Source of the DNA: Holtiella tumoricola
GTDB taxonomy: Bacteria > Bacillota > Clostridia > Lachnospirales > Cellulosilyticaceae
Assembly: GCF_027857615.1 (NCBI RefSeq)
Contig: NZ_JAQIFT010000029.1
Span: forward strand, 16,152 to 80,151
Direction of reading: 5' to 3'
Length of the DNA: 64,000 nucleotides
The translations under genes were made by a program, and so were the position numbers. This document shows positions 16,461 through 24,861 of this stretch, piece after piece (within the stretch, counting starts at the first letter, position 1; each line of letters opens with the position of its first letter). The notes beneath the pieces are model-generated. The model saw only the letters and a program-made list of their open reading frames with translations, searched no databases and was not told where the DNA came from.

Positions 16461-17699
16461 ATGAAATATGTTATTATTGGAAACTCTACAGCTGCTATTG
16501 GAGGGATAGAGGGGATACGTAGTCAAGATACTAATAGTGAGATCGTAGTCTTATCAAATGAAGCTTATCATACTTATTCAAGACCACTCATTTCCTATCT
16601 ATTACAAGGAAAAACAGATTTTGAGCGTATGAAATATAGAGATGATAATTTCTACAAAGAAATGAACTGTGAATTAAAATTAGAAACCTATGTTACAGCC
16701 ATTCATCCAGATAAGAAAGAAATTGTTACACAAACAGGAGAAGTTATAGGCTATGACAAGTTACTAGTAGCAACAGGATCAAGGCCTTTTGTTCCACCTA
16801 TTGAGGGATTAGAAAAAGTAGAAGACCCATTTACATTTATGACTTTAGATTCAGCAAAAGCTCTAGAGAAAAAAATAAATGAAAAAAGTAGGGTACTCAT
16901 TGTAGGTGCTGGATTAATTGGTCTTAAATGTGCAGAAGCAATCTCAAAAAAGGTAGCTAGCCTAACCGTATGTGATATTGCACCTCATGTACTTTCTAGT
17001 ATTGTTGATATGGAGTGTGGAGAACGCTTAAAAAAGCATTTAGAGAATTATAATATACAATTTAAATTAGGTACAGGAGTTCAAAAGTTAGATGCTCATA
17101 CAGCCTATTTCCAAGATGGTACAACAGTTGAATTTGATATTCTCGTTTTAGCTGTTGGGGTAAGACCCAATGTAGAGCTTGTACAACAAGCTGGTGGTAG
17201 AGTAAATAGAGGGATTATCCTCGATGAATACTGCCAAACAAGTTTAGAAAATATCTATGCTGCTGGGGATTGTACTGAGAGTGTAGATCTGACAGATGGT
17301 AACCAAAAAATTCTGGCTATTTTACCCAATGCCTATAGACAAGGCGAATGTGCCGGGATTAATATGGCATTAGGTAAGCAAAGATTTGATAAAGCTATTC
17401 CTATGAATGCCATTGGATTTTTTGGATTACATTTAATAAGTGCAGGTAGTTATGAAGGGGAAGAAATAATTACCCAAGATGAAAATAACTACAAAAAGCT
17501 TATTGTAAAAGATGATTTACTTAAGGGCTTTATGATGCTAGGTGATGTTGAAGGTGCAGGAATTTATACATCAATTATAAGAGAGCAAATTCCACTTAGT
17601 AGTCTTAACTTTGAACTTCTTAAAGAGAGACCAGGGCTTATAGCCTTCTCAAGAAATTATAGAGATGACAAGTTAGGAGGAAGAAAAAATGAACATTAA
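16461..17699 (+). CDS. FAD/NAD(P)-dependent oxidoreductase of the glutamate synthase cluster
   Basis: A 412-residue pyridine-nucleotide-disulfide-type reductase without a redox-active disulfide. The FAD site is MKYVIIGNSTAAIGGIEGI (residues 1-19), the NAD(P) site is VLIVGAGLIGLKCAEAI (~150), and the second FAD motif is ENIYAAGDCTE (~270). It resembles the reductase part of nitrite reductases and rubredoxin reductases. Start: AGAGGTGA ends 5 nt before the ATG at 16461, better placed than the in-frame GTG at 16452. It stands in place of GltD as the electron input unit; whether it uses NADH or NADPH cannot be told. Confidence 0.85.
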   Translation: MKYVIIGNSTAAIGGIEGIRSQDTNSEIVVLSNEAYHTYSRPLISYLLQGKTDFERMKYRDDNFYKEMNCELKLETYVTAIHPDKKEIVTQTGEVIGYDKLLVATGSRPFVPPIEGLEKVEDPFTFMTLDSAKALEKKINEKSRVLIVGAGLIGLKCAEAISKKVASLTVCDIAPHVLSSIVDMECGERLKKHLENYNIQFKLGTGVQKLDAHTAYFQDGTTVEFDILVLAVGVRPNVELVQQAGGRVNRGIILDEYCQTSLENIYAAGDCTESVDLTDGNQKILAILPNAYRQGECAGINMALGKQRFDKAIPMNAIGFFGLHLISAGSYEGEEIITQDENNYKKLIVKDDLLKGFMMLGDVEGAGIYTSIIREQIPLSSLNFELLKERPGLIAFSRNYRDDKLGGRKNEH

Positions 17700-18411
17700 T
17701 GTAGGAACAATGCACTTCCAAACTTTAAATAATAAAATTAGGAATTATAAAGAAGATACAATTGCATTAGATAATTGTATAGGACAGCGTTATATAGCAA
17801 GTGGGTTATCAGGTAAACATCTGATTATTAAAGGTACACCAGGAAATGCACTTGGTAGCTATTTAGATGGTTGTGTGATAGAGGTATATGGAAATACACA
17901 AGAGGCTACAGGAGATACAATGAATGAAGGACTTATTTGTATTCATGGATCGGCTGGAGATGCCACAGGATATGCTATGCGTGGTGGCAAAATTTATGTA
18001 AGGGATAATGCTGGTTATAGAGCGGGCATACATATGAAAGCCTATAAGGAGAAACAACCTCTTCTTATAATAGGAGGAAAAGCAGGAAGTTTCTTAGGTG
18101 AATACCAAGCAGGAGGAAACATTGTAGTGCTTGGGCTAAACTGTGAAGATGAAGTTCCAGTAGGACACTTTTGTGGAACAGGAATGCATGGTGGCAAAAT
18201 CTACTTACGTTGTGATAAGCTCCCAGCCGACCTTCCAAAACAAGTTGTAGCAAGAGTGATGACAGAAGAAGACGTAGAAGGTATTAGGCAAGATGTTGAA
18301 ACATTTTGTGAGACATTTAATGTAGATAAAGAAAAAGTATGGTCAAAGAACTTCTATGTACTAGAACCAGATACAAAAAATCCTTACAGACAACTCTATA
18401 CCCATAACTAA
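17689..18411 (+). CDS. Glutamate synthase GXGXG subunit (GltB domain 3)
   Basis: A 240-residue right-handed beta-helix protein equivalent to the C-terminal domain of GltB. Repeated GXGXG-like turns are visible: KGTPGNALGSYLDG, IHGSAGDATGYAMRGG, RDNAGYRAGIHM, GGKAGSFLGEYQAGG and GTGMHGGKIYLR. In single-chain GltB this domain is structural and holds the other two together. Its start overlaps the oxidoreductase gene by 11 bases. Here all three GltB domains are separate genes with two redox genes between them. Confidence 0.88.
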   Translation: MNINVGTMHFQTLNNKIRNYKEDTIALDNCIGQRYIASGLSGKHLIIKGTPGNALGSYLDGCVIEVYGNTQEATGDTMNEGLICIHGSAGDATGYAMRGGKIYVRDNAGYRAGIHMKAYKEKQPLLIIGGKAGSFLGEYQAGGNIVVLGLNCEDEVPVGHFCGTGMHGGKIYLRCDKLPADLPKQVVARVMTEEDVEGIRQDVETFCETFNVDKEKVWSKNFYVLEPDTKNPYRQLYTHN

Positions 18412-18462
18412 TAAGCATTAGGAATATAATAAAAAGAATGCATATAAGTGGAGGCGATAAAA

Positions 18463-19782
18463 GTGGAATATACAATAAATGAAGTATTGCAATTTGTTGA
18501 AGAAAATGATGTGAAGTTTGTAAAGTTAGCCTTTTGTGATATATTAGGTAACCAAAAAAATGTATCGATTATGGCCAGTGAATTGCCACGTGCTTTTCAA
18601 AGTGGGATATCTTTTGATGCTTCAGCAGTAAAAGGGTTTATGAATGTAGAGGAATCTGATTTATTTTTATTCCCTGACGCTTCCACTGTTTCAATTTTAC
18701 CTTGGCGTCCTCAACAAGGAAGAGTCATAAGAATTTTTTGTGATATTAAGAAACCTGACGGGACGCCTTTTGAAGGTGATGGAAGAAACATCTTAAAGCA
18801 AGCAATACAAAGAGCAGAAACGATGGGGTATCAATGTAAGATTGGTCCAGAATGTGAATTTTATCTCTTTGAATTAAATGATAAAGGCTATCCAACTAAA
18901 GAACCACATGACCGAGCTGGATACTTTGATATTGCACCTTTTGATCGTGGAGAAAATGTGAGACGTGAGATTTGTCTAACATTAGAGGAGATGGGCATTC
19001 AACCAGAGAGTTCTCATCATGAGCAGGGGCCAGGTCAAAATGAAATTGATTTTAAATATAGTGATGCATTGCAAGCAGCAGATAACCTGATTACATTTAA
19101 ATCTGTTGTTAAGAGTGTGGCAGCACAAAATGGATTATTTGCTTCATTTATGCCAAAGCCATTTGAAGACAAAAGTGGAAATGGGCTTCATATTAATCTT
19201 TCACTTTCAAAAAATGGTGTAAATATCTTTAGAAATAATGAAAATAATCATTCTAAAGAAGCTGAAAGTTTTATACAAGGTGTACTAGATAGAATTGTAG
19301 AGATTACAGCATTCTTAAATCCACTAACCAATTCTTATAGACGACTAGGACTAGATGAAGCACCAAAGTATGTTACATGGTCTCATCAAAATCGTTCTCA
19401 ACTTATTCGTATTCCAGCAGCTCAAGGAGAATACGTACGAATGGAATTACGTTCAGCAGACGGAGCATGTAATCCTTATATAGCATTTGCTTTAATTATC
19501 CATGCTGGATTAGAAGGTATGGAAGCACAAAAAACACTAGAACCCGCAACCAATTATAATCTTTATGAAGTGGAGCCTTCTAAAATAGAAGGCATTAAAC
19601 AATTACCAAGTACATTAAAAGAGGCTTTAGAGTATGCCAAGAAAAGTGATTTTGTTAAACAGGTTTTAGCTCCGATTACTTTAAAGAAATATCTCGCCAT
19701 CAAAGAAGAGGAATATAACCAAGTTATAAGTGCTAAGGACCAGCTTCAGGCTGAGGAAGAGGCTTATTTTACTCGTGTTTAG
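18463..19782 (+). CDS. glnA: Type I glutamine synthetase
   Basis: A 439-residue GSI. It starts with the beta-grasp domain (INEVLQFVEENDVKFVKLAFCDILG) and continues with the catalytic domain: GPECEFYLF, HHEQGPGQNEIDF, FMPKPFEDKSGNGLHINLSL, and WSHQNRSQLIRIP, the glutamate and ATP loops. The adenylylation Tyr region of proteobacterial enzymes is not evident. Start: TGGAGG lies 8 nt before the GTG at 18463; the GTG at 18448 overlaps that site. It follows the glutamate synthase genes by 51 bp with no terminator, giving a complete GS-GOGAT cycle in one operon. Confidence 0.93.
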   Translation: MEYTINEVLQFVEENDVKFVKLAFCDILGNQKNVSIMASELPRAFQSGISFDASAVKGFMNVEESDLFLFPDASTVSILPWRPQQGRVIRIFCDIKKPDGTPFEGDGRNILKQAIQRAETMGYQCKIGPECEFYLFELNDKGYPTKEPHDRAGYFDIAPFDRGENVRREICLTLEEMGIQPESSHHEQGPGQNEIDFKYSDALQAADNLITFKSVVKSVAAQNGLFASFMPKPFEDKSGNGLHINLSLSKNGVNIFRNNENNHSKEAESFIQGVLDRIVEITAFLNPLTNSYRRLGLDEAPKYVTWSHQNRSQLIRIPAAQGEYVRMELRSADGACNPYIAFALIIHAGLEGMEAQKTLEPATNYNLYEVEPSKIEGIKQLPSTLKEALEYAKKSDFVKQVLAPITLKKYLAIKEEEYNQVISAKDQLQAEEEAYFTRV

Positions 19783-19811
19783 TATAGACTAGGTTGAAAG
19801 GATGGTGAGTG

Positions 19812-20381
19812 ATGGGAGACGTACTCATTGTGTCAAGTTCTCCAAAGGGAGTAGCCCTTTTAGAGGAATTGCTTAAAGCTGGGCAAATGAATAAGATTAC
19901 TTCAGCCGGGAGTGGTAGTGAAGCCAGGAGAAGAGTGGCTCAAAGTGAGCTTGAAATGGTTATTATTAATACACCACTTACAGATGAATTTGGAGATGAA
20001 TTGGCATTCTTTGTGACTGACCGTACTTCAGCTGGAGTGATTATGTTAGTCAAGAATGAGCTAGTAGATGATATCGCATTAAAGGTAGAAGACTATGGTG
20101 TATTTATAGTTGAAAAACCTATTGGAAAAGCATTGTTTTACCAAGCAATAAAATTAGTAACAGCCTCTAGACGACGTATGTTGGGGCTTAAAAAGGAAAA
20201 CTTAAAATTACAAAGTAAGATTGAAGAAATTAGATTAGTAGATCGTGCAAAATGTACACTTATACAATATTTAAATATGAGTGAAGAACAGGCACATAAA
20301 TATATAGAAAAGCAAGCGATGGATAGACGAACAACTAGAAAAAATGTTGCAGAGAGTATATTAAAGGTTTATGAAAGTTAA
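19812..20381 (+). CDS. ANTAR-domain RNA-binding antiterminator with a degenerate receiver
   Basis: A 189-residue protein with a receiver-like domain (~1-120), a coiled coil (~125-140) and a C-terminal ANTAR three-helix domain (~135-189: LVDRAKCTLIQYLNMSEEQAHKYIEKQAMDRRTTRKNVAESIL). ANTAR proteins bind RNA hairpins with A1/G4 loops and prevent termination. The receiver lacks the phospho-acceptor Asp: the matching strand reads MVIINTPLTDEFGDEL with Asn. It is therefore probably controlled by ligand or protein binding, not phosphorylation. It closes the GS-GOGAT operon; two leader hairpins with a fitting loop lie upstream of asnA and the glutamate synthase genes. Confidence 0.88.
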   Translation: MGDVLIVSSSPKGVALLEELLKAGQMNKITSAGSGSEARRRVAQSELEMVIINTPLTDEFGDELAFFVTDRTSAGVIMLVKNELVDDIALKVEDYGVFIVEKPIGKALFYQAIKLVTASRRRMLGLKKENLKLQSKIEEIRLVDRAKCTLIQYLNMSEEQAHKYIEKQAMDRRTTRKNVAESILKVYES

Positions 20382-20426
20382 AGGCCATGCCTTTTAAAAT
20401 AGAATGAATTAACAGGAAGTGAGAAC

Positions 20427-21266
20427 ATGCTAAGAAAATTTATTAAGATGGAAGGCTGTGGCAATGATTATATTTATTTTGATTGCCTAAATGAGGATTT
20501 GCCACATCCAGAACAAGTAAGTATCACAGTATCCGATAGACACTTTGGAATAGGTGGAGATGGTATTGTACTTATTTGTACTTCAGATGTAGCAGATGCC
20601 AAAATGCGTATGTTTAATACAGATGGCAGTGAAGGTAAAATGTGTGGCAATGCCATTAGATGTGTTGGAAAGTATTTATATGATCATAAGATAGTTACAA
20701 AAGAGTCTATAGATATTGAAACATTAAGTGGTATCAAACACTTGAAATTGAATGCCGAGAACGGGCAAGTACAATCTGTGTGCGTAGATATGGGGGCACC
20801 AATACTTGAGCCTAAAGCTATTCCAGTCAATCTTGAAGGTACGCAGATTGTACATCAAGATATTCAAATAGGAAGAAATAGTTATCCTATAACATGTGTA
20901 TCTATGGGGAACCCTCACTGCATTATTTTTGTAGAAGAAGTAGCTTCTATGGAACTTGAAAAAATAGGGCCACTCTTTGAGCATGCAGAGATATTCCCAG
21001 AACAAGTAAATACTGAATTCGTAAGAGTTATTGATGAACATACTTTAGAAATGCGTGTATGGGAAAGAGGAAGTGGAGAAACATTGGCATGTGGTACAGG
21101 GGCTTGTGCGACTGTAGTAGCGGCTGTACTAAATGGCATTTGTAAACAAAATGAAGAAGTAACAGTAAAATTACGTGGTGGAGAACTTAAAATCATCCAT
21201 TCAGATGAAACTGTTTATATGACTGGCGCAGCACGAAAGACTTTCGAGGGGGTAGTAGAACTATGA
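20427..21266 (+). CDS. dapF: Diaminopimelate epimerase
   Basis: A 279-residue enzyme that turns LL-diaminopimelate into the meso form for lysine and peptidoglycan. Both catalytic cysteines are present: MCGNAIRCVGKYLYD (~73) and LACGTGACATVVAA (~220). The N-terminal MEGCGNDYIYFD is also typical. The gene overlaps pyrG by 4 bases (ATGA), and dapL, the enzyme supplying its substrate, follows pyrG. Confidence 0.96.
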   Translation: MLRKFIKMEGCGNDYIYFDCLNEDLPHPEQVSITVSDRHFGIGGDGIVLICTSDVADAKMRMFNTDGSEGKMCGNAIRCVGKYLYDHKIVTKESIDIETLSGIKHLKLNAENGQVQSVCVDMGAPILEPKAIPVNLEGTQIVHQDIQIGRNSYPITCVSMGNPHCIIFVEEVASMELEKIGPLFEHAEIFPEQVNTEFVRVIDEHTLEMRVWERGSGETLACGTGACATVVAAVLNGICKQNEEVTVKLRGGELKIIHSDETVYMTGAARKTFEGVVEL

Positions 21267-22855
21267 CAAAATTTATTTTCGTAACAGGTGGTGTTGTATC
21301 AGGACTTGGTAAAGGGATCACAGCAGCATCATTAGGTCGCTTATTAAAAGCCAGAGGATTAAAGGTAGCAGCACAAAAGCTAGATCCTTATATCAATATT
21401 GACCCAGGAACAATGAGCCCTTATCAACATGGTGAAGTGTATGTGACAGAAGATGGAGCAGAGGCAGACTTAGATTTAGGTCACTATGAAAGATTTATAG
21501 ATGAAAACTTAAACAAATACTCTAACTTAACTACAGGTAAAGTCTATTGGAGTGTATTAAATAAAGAACGTAATGGAGACTACTTAGGAGAGACAGTACA
21601 GGTTATTCCTCATGTTACTAATGAAATAAGAGAATTTATTTATGCTGTAGGGCAAAAAACTGATGCCGATATTGTCATTACAGAAGTGGGAGGAACAACT
21701 GGAGATATAGAAGGTCTACCTTTCTTGGAGGCAATTCGTCAACTTTCACATGAAGTCGGACGAGAGAATTGCCTCTTTATTCATGTCACTTATGTACCTT
21801 ATATTAAAGGATCTAATGAGCATAAATCAAAACCAACTCAACATTCAGTTAAAGAACTTCAATCATTAGGGATTATGCCAGATATTATTGTGACACGTAG
21901 TGATGAGCCTATTGATCAAACAATCAAAAAAAAAATTGCCTTATTCTGCAATGTGAAAATGGATTGTGTTGTTGAAAATATTACGTTGCCAGTACTATAT
22001 GAGGCACCTATGATGTTAGAAGAACAAAACTTCTCAAGTATTGTATGTCGTGAACTACACTTAGAATGTCCACCGCCAGACCTTACAGAGTGGGAACAGC
22101 TTATAGAAACAATTAAAGGAAGTACAAAAGAAACAACGATAGCCTTAGTAGGTAAATATGTAAAATTACATGATGCTTATCTTTCTGTTGCAGAAGCACT
22201 TTATCATGCAGGCTATGCAAATGGTGCAAAAGTTCAAATTAAATGGATTGATTCAGAGACCATTACTGAAAAGAATGTAAAAGAAGTATTAGAAGGTTGC
22301 GATGGTATCCTCATTCCAGGAGGATTTGGTAATCGTGGTGTAGAAGGAAAAGTTATAACAGCTAACTACGCAAGAGTACATAATATTCCTTACCTAGGTA
22401 TTTGTTTAGGTATGCAAATCGCAGTAATGGAATATGCTAGAAATGTATTAGGATATGAAGGGGCAACATCTAGTGAGTTTGATGCAGAGGCTAAGTACCC
22501 AGTTATTGATTTAATGGAAGATCAATATGAACGCCATGCTAAAGGTGGCACAATGAGACTTGGTGCATATCCTTGTAAAATACAAGAAGATTCTATGATG
22601 GCAAGAGCTTACGAAGAAACAATGATTTCAGAAAGACATAGACATCGTTATGAATTCAATAATACTTATAGAGAGCAATTAGAAGAGGCTGGTTTATCTA
22701 TAACAGGAACATCACCAGATGGTTACTTAGTAGAAGCTGTAGAATACACAGAAAATGATTTCTATGTAGGTGTACAGTTCCATCCAGAGTTTAAAAGTCG
22801 TCCAAACAAAGCACACCCTCTTTTCCGAGCTTTCATTGCAGCAAGTATACGCTAG
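21263..22855 (+). CDS. pyrG: CTP synthase
   Basis: A 530-residue enzyme that aminates UTP to CTP with glutamine. The synthetase half starts KFIFVTGGVVSGLGKGITAASLGRLLK with its P-loop; DLDLGHYERF follows. The C-terminal class I amidotransferase half has the nucleophile elbow YLGICLGMQIAV (~380) and catalytic GVQFHPEFKSRP near the end. Length is standard. As a glutamine user it fits next to the nitrogen block, but it is co-transcribed with dap genes. Confidence 0.97.
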   Translation: MTKFIFVTGGVVSGLGKGITAASLGRLLKARGLKVAAQKLDPYINIDPGTMSPYQHGEVYVTEDGAEADLDLGHYERFIDENLNKYSNLTTGKVYWSVLNKERNGDYLGETVQVIPHVTNEIREFIYAVGQKTDADIVITEVGGTTGDIEGLPFLEAIRQLSHEVGRENCLFIHVTYVPYIKGSNEHKSKPTQHSVKELQSLGIMPDIIVTRSDEPIDQTIKKKIALFCNVKMDCVVENITLPVLYEAPMMLEEQNFSSIVCRELHLECPPPDLTEWEQLIETIKGSTKETTIALVGKYVKLHDAYLSVAEALYHAGYANGAKVQIKWIDSETITEKNVKEVLEGCDGILIPGGFGNRGVEGKVITANYARVHNIPYLGICLGMQIAVMEYARNVLGYEGATSSEFDAEAKYPVIDLMEDQYERHAKGGTMRLGAYPCKIQEDSMMARAYEETMISERHRHRYEFNNTYREQLEEAGLSITGTSPDGYLVEAVEYTENDFYVGVQFHPEFKSRPNKAHPLFRAFIAASIR

Positions 22856-22876
22856 ATCTATAAAGGAGTGATAGAA

Positions 22877-24055
22877 ATGAAAATTAATGAGAACTATTTA
22901 AAGTTAGAACAAAGTTATTTGTTCTCTACTATTGCTAAGAAAGTAGCAGAGTTTACAAAACAAAATCCAGATGTGCGTGTGATTAGATTAGGGATAGGTG
23001 ATGTAACAAGGCCATTATGTCCAGCGGTTACAAAAGCATTACATGAAGCTACAGATGAAATGGGGATTAAAGAAACATTTAAAGGATATGGACCAGAACA
23101 AGGTTATGCTTTTTTACGTCAAACAATCAGTGAGTACTACAAAGGGCATCATACAGAGGTAAGTGAAGATGAAATCTTTGTAAGTGATGGTGCTAAAAGT
23201 GATTTAGGAAATATCTTAGATATTTTTGATGCAGATAATACTGTACTTATTCCAGATCCAGTGTACCCAGTATATGTAGATACAAATATTATGGCAAACA
23301 GAACAATTTGTTATATGGAAGCAAACAAAGACAATAACTTCTTACCTATGCCAGACTATGCAGTTGATGCAGATATTATTTACCTATGTTCACCAAACAA
23401 CCCAACAGGTGCTGTCTACTCAAAAGACCAGCTTAAAGAGTGGGTGGACTATGCATTAGCTAAGAATGCTATTATTTTATTTGATGCTGCTTATGAAGCA
23501 TTCATTGGTGATGAAACATTACCAAGAAGTATTTATCAAATTGAAGGTGCAAAAAAATGTGCTATCGAATTTTGTTCTCTTTCTAAGACAGCAGGATTTA
23601 CAGGAACAAGATGTGGTTATACAGTGGTACCTTTTGAATTAAAATGTGGTGATGTAGCCCTACATTCATTATGGCTTAGAAGACAAACCACTAAATTTAA
23701 TGGTGTACCTTATATTATCCAAAAAGCTGCTGCGGCAATCTTCACACCGGAAGGGCAACAGCAGATCAAAGAAAATATTGAGTACTATAAGCAAAATGCT
23801 GCTTTACTTACAGAAGCATTAACAGAGTTAGGTATGTCTTTTATTGGTGGAGAGCATTCACCCTATATTTGGCTAATGTGTAAATCTGGTATGACTTCAT
23901 GGGAGTACTTCGAATACCTTCTTCAGGAGGCTCATATCGTTGGTACACCAGGTAGTGGATTTGGTAAGAATGGAGAAGGATACTTCAGACTTACAGCATT
24001 TGGTGAAAGAGAAGACGTAGAAGAAGCAATCAAACGCTTAAAAGCATTAAAATAA
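22877..24055 (+). CDS. dapL: LL-diaminopimelate aminotransferase
   Basis: A 392-residue PLP aminotransferase. It makes LL-diaminopimelate directly from tetrahydrodipicolinate, skipping the succinyl or acetyl branch. Seen: RLGIGDVTRPLCPAV, a DapL-type start of the substrate loop (~37); SPNNPTGAVY (~173); and the PLP lysine in FCSLSKTAGFTGTRCGY (~236). Start: AAGGAG is 8 nt upstream of the ATG at 22877, whereas the GTG at 22868 overlaps that site. Its product is the substrate of DapF in the same operon. Confidence 0.93.
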   Translation: MKINENYLKLEQSYLFSTIAKKVAEFTKQNPDVRVIRLGIGDVTRPLCPAVTKALHEATDEMGIKETFKGYGPEQGYAFLRQTISEYYKGHHTEVSEDEIFVSDGAKSDLGNILDIFDADNTVLIPDPVYPVYVDTNIMANRTICYMEANKDNNFLPMPDYAVDADIIYLCSPNNPTGAVYSKDQLKEWVDYALAKNAIILFDAAYEAFIGDETLPRSIYQIEGAKKCAIEFCSLSKTAGFTGTRCGYTVVPFELKCGDVALHSLWLRRQTTKFNGVPYIIQKAAAAIFTPEGQQQIKENIEYYKQNAALLTEALTELGMSFIGGEHSPYIWLMCKSGMTSWEYFEYLLQEAHIVGTPGSGFGKNGEGYFRLTAFGEREDVEEAIKRLKALK

Positions 24056-24077
24056 TAAATACAAAATAAAAAATAGA

Positions 24078-24126
24078 GGCTTCTCTAACTGTATGTGTAT
24101 AGTAGTTAGAGGGGCCTTTAATTTTT
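24078..24126 (+). terminator. Terminator after dapL
   Basis: GGCTTCTCTAACT (24078-24090) pairs with AGTTAGAGGGGCC (24104-24116), two G-U pairs included, followed by TTTAATTTTTT. Confidence 0.85.
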
Positions 24127-24239
24127 TATCTTTTATCTTAAGTGTAAGAACTTATTAAAAATTTACATTTATAGCCTATAATAAAGATAGAAGATATGAC
24201 GGAAAATAGATTATAAGATTGGAGAGAAAATAAGAAATT

Positions 24240-24698
24240 ATGATTAATTTTAGAGAAGCTCAACAAGGAGATGAAGAAGGTGTTCTTAAGGTTGTTAGAG
24301 AAGTGCTTAGTGAATATGGATTAGAATTTAATCCAGAAGAGGAAGATTTAGATGTCACCAATTTAGAAAAATACTATATGAATAATAAGGGATGGTTTCA
24401 AGTTATCCTTGAAGACAATAGAATTATTGGATCTACAGGAATATTTAAAGTAGATGAAACGACTTGTGAACTTAGAAAAATGTATCTATTACCAAGTTAT
24501 CAAGGAAAAGGTTTAGGTAAGAAGCTTATGGAAAATGCTTTAGAAGCAGCTAAAGTGTTAGGCTATAAAACAATAACACTTCAAACCAATTCAGTACTCG
24601 TTAAGGCATTGCCTCTTTATGAGCGTTTTGGCTTTAGACAAGAAAAAGGAATAGAAGTATGTAGTCGCTGTGATTTATTCATGAAGAAAGTCCTATAA
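24240..24698 (+). CDS. GNAT-family N-acetyltransferase
   Basis: A 152-residue GNAT protein. Acetyl-CoA binding is shown by LRKMYLLPSYQGKGLGKKLMENAL (~77-100, R/Q-x-x-G-x-G/A type), and a GNAT end by ALPLYERFGFRQEKGIEV. The acceptor substrate is unknown. The gene stands alone between a terminator and the promoter at 24711. GGAGAG lies about 15 nt before the ATG, rather far, so the start is less sure. Confidence 0.85.
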   Translation: MINFREAQQGDEEGVLKVVREVLSEYGLEFNPEEEDLDVTNLEKYYMNNKGWFQVILEDNRIIGSTGIFKVDETTCELRKMYLLPSYQGKGLGKKLMENALEAAKVLGYKTITLQTNSVLVKALPLYERFGFRQEKGIEVCSRCDLFMKKVL

Positions 24699-24710
24699 GG
24701 TCTGCAAAAG

Positions 24711-24738
24711 TTGAATTATTTAAAAATTTTGTTATAAT
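24711..24738 (+). promoter_or_regulatory. Promoter upstream of the glycosyltransferase gene
   Basis: TTGAAT (24711-24716) and TATAAT (24733-24738) are 16 bp apart. The 125-nt leader that follows has an ACCC/GGGT-closed hairpin before a T-rich run, a weak attenuator candidate. Confidence 0.5.
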
Positions 24739-24861
24739 TAAGAATAACCCAGAATAACTTTAAGAAAACTTAAGAAATAGAATCAGGGTTTTTAATAATT
24801 GCTTGATAATATAGTAATATAAACAGCATGGTATAGCTTATAAAATGAACGGGGGATTATT

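Noticed and set aside
20378..20396. AAAGGC/GCCTTT hairpin after the ANTAR gene considered as a terminator or third ANTAR target
   Set aside because: The loop is only 3 nt, there is no proper T-run, and AAAGGC is in the stem, not the loop.
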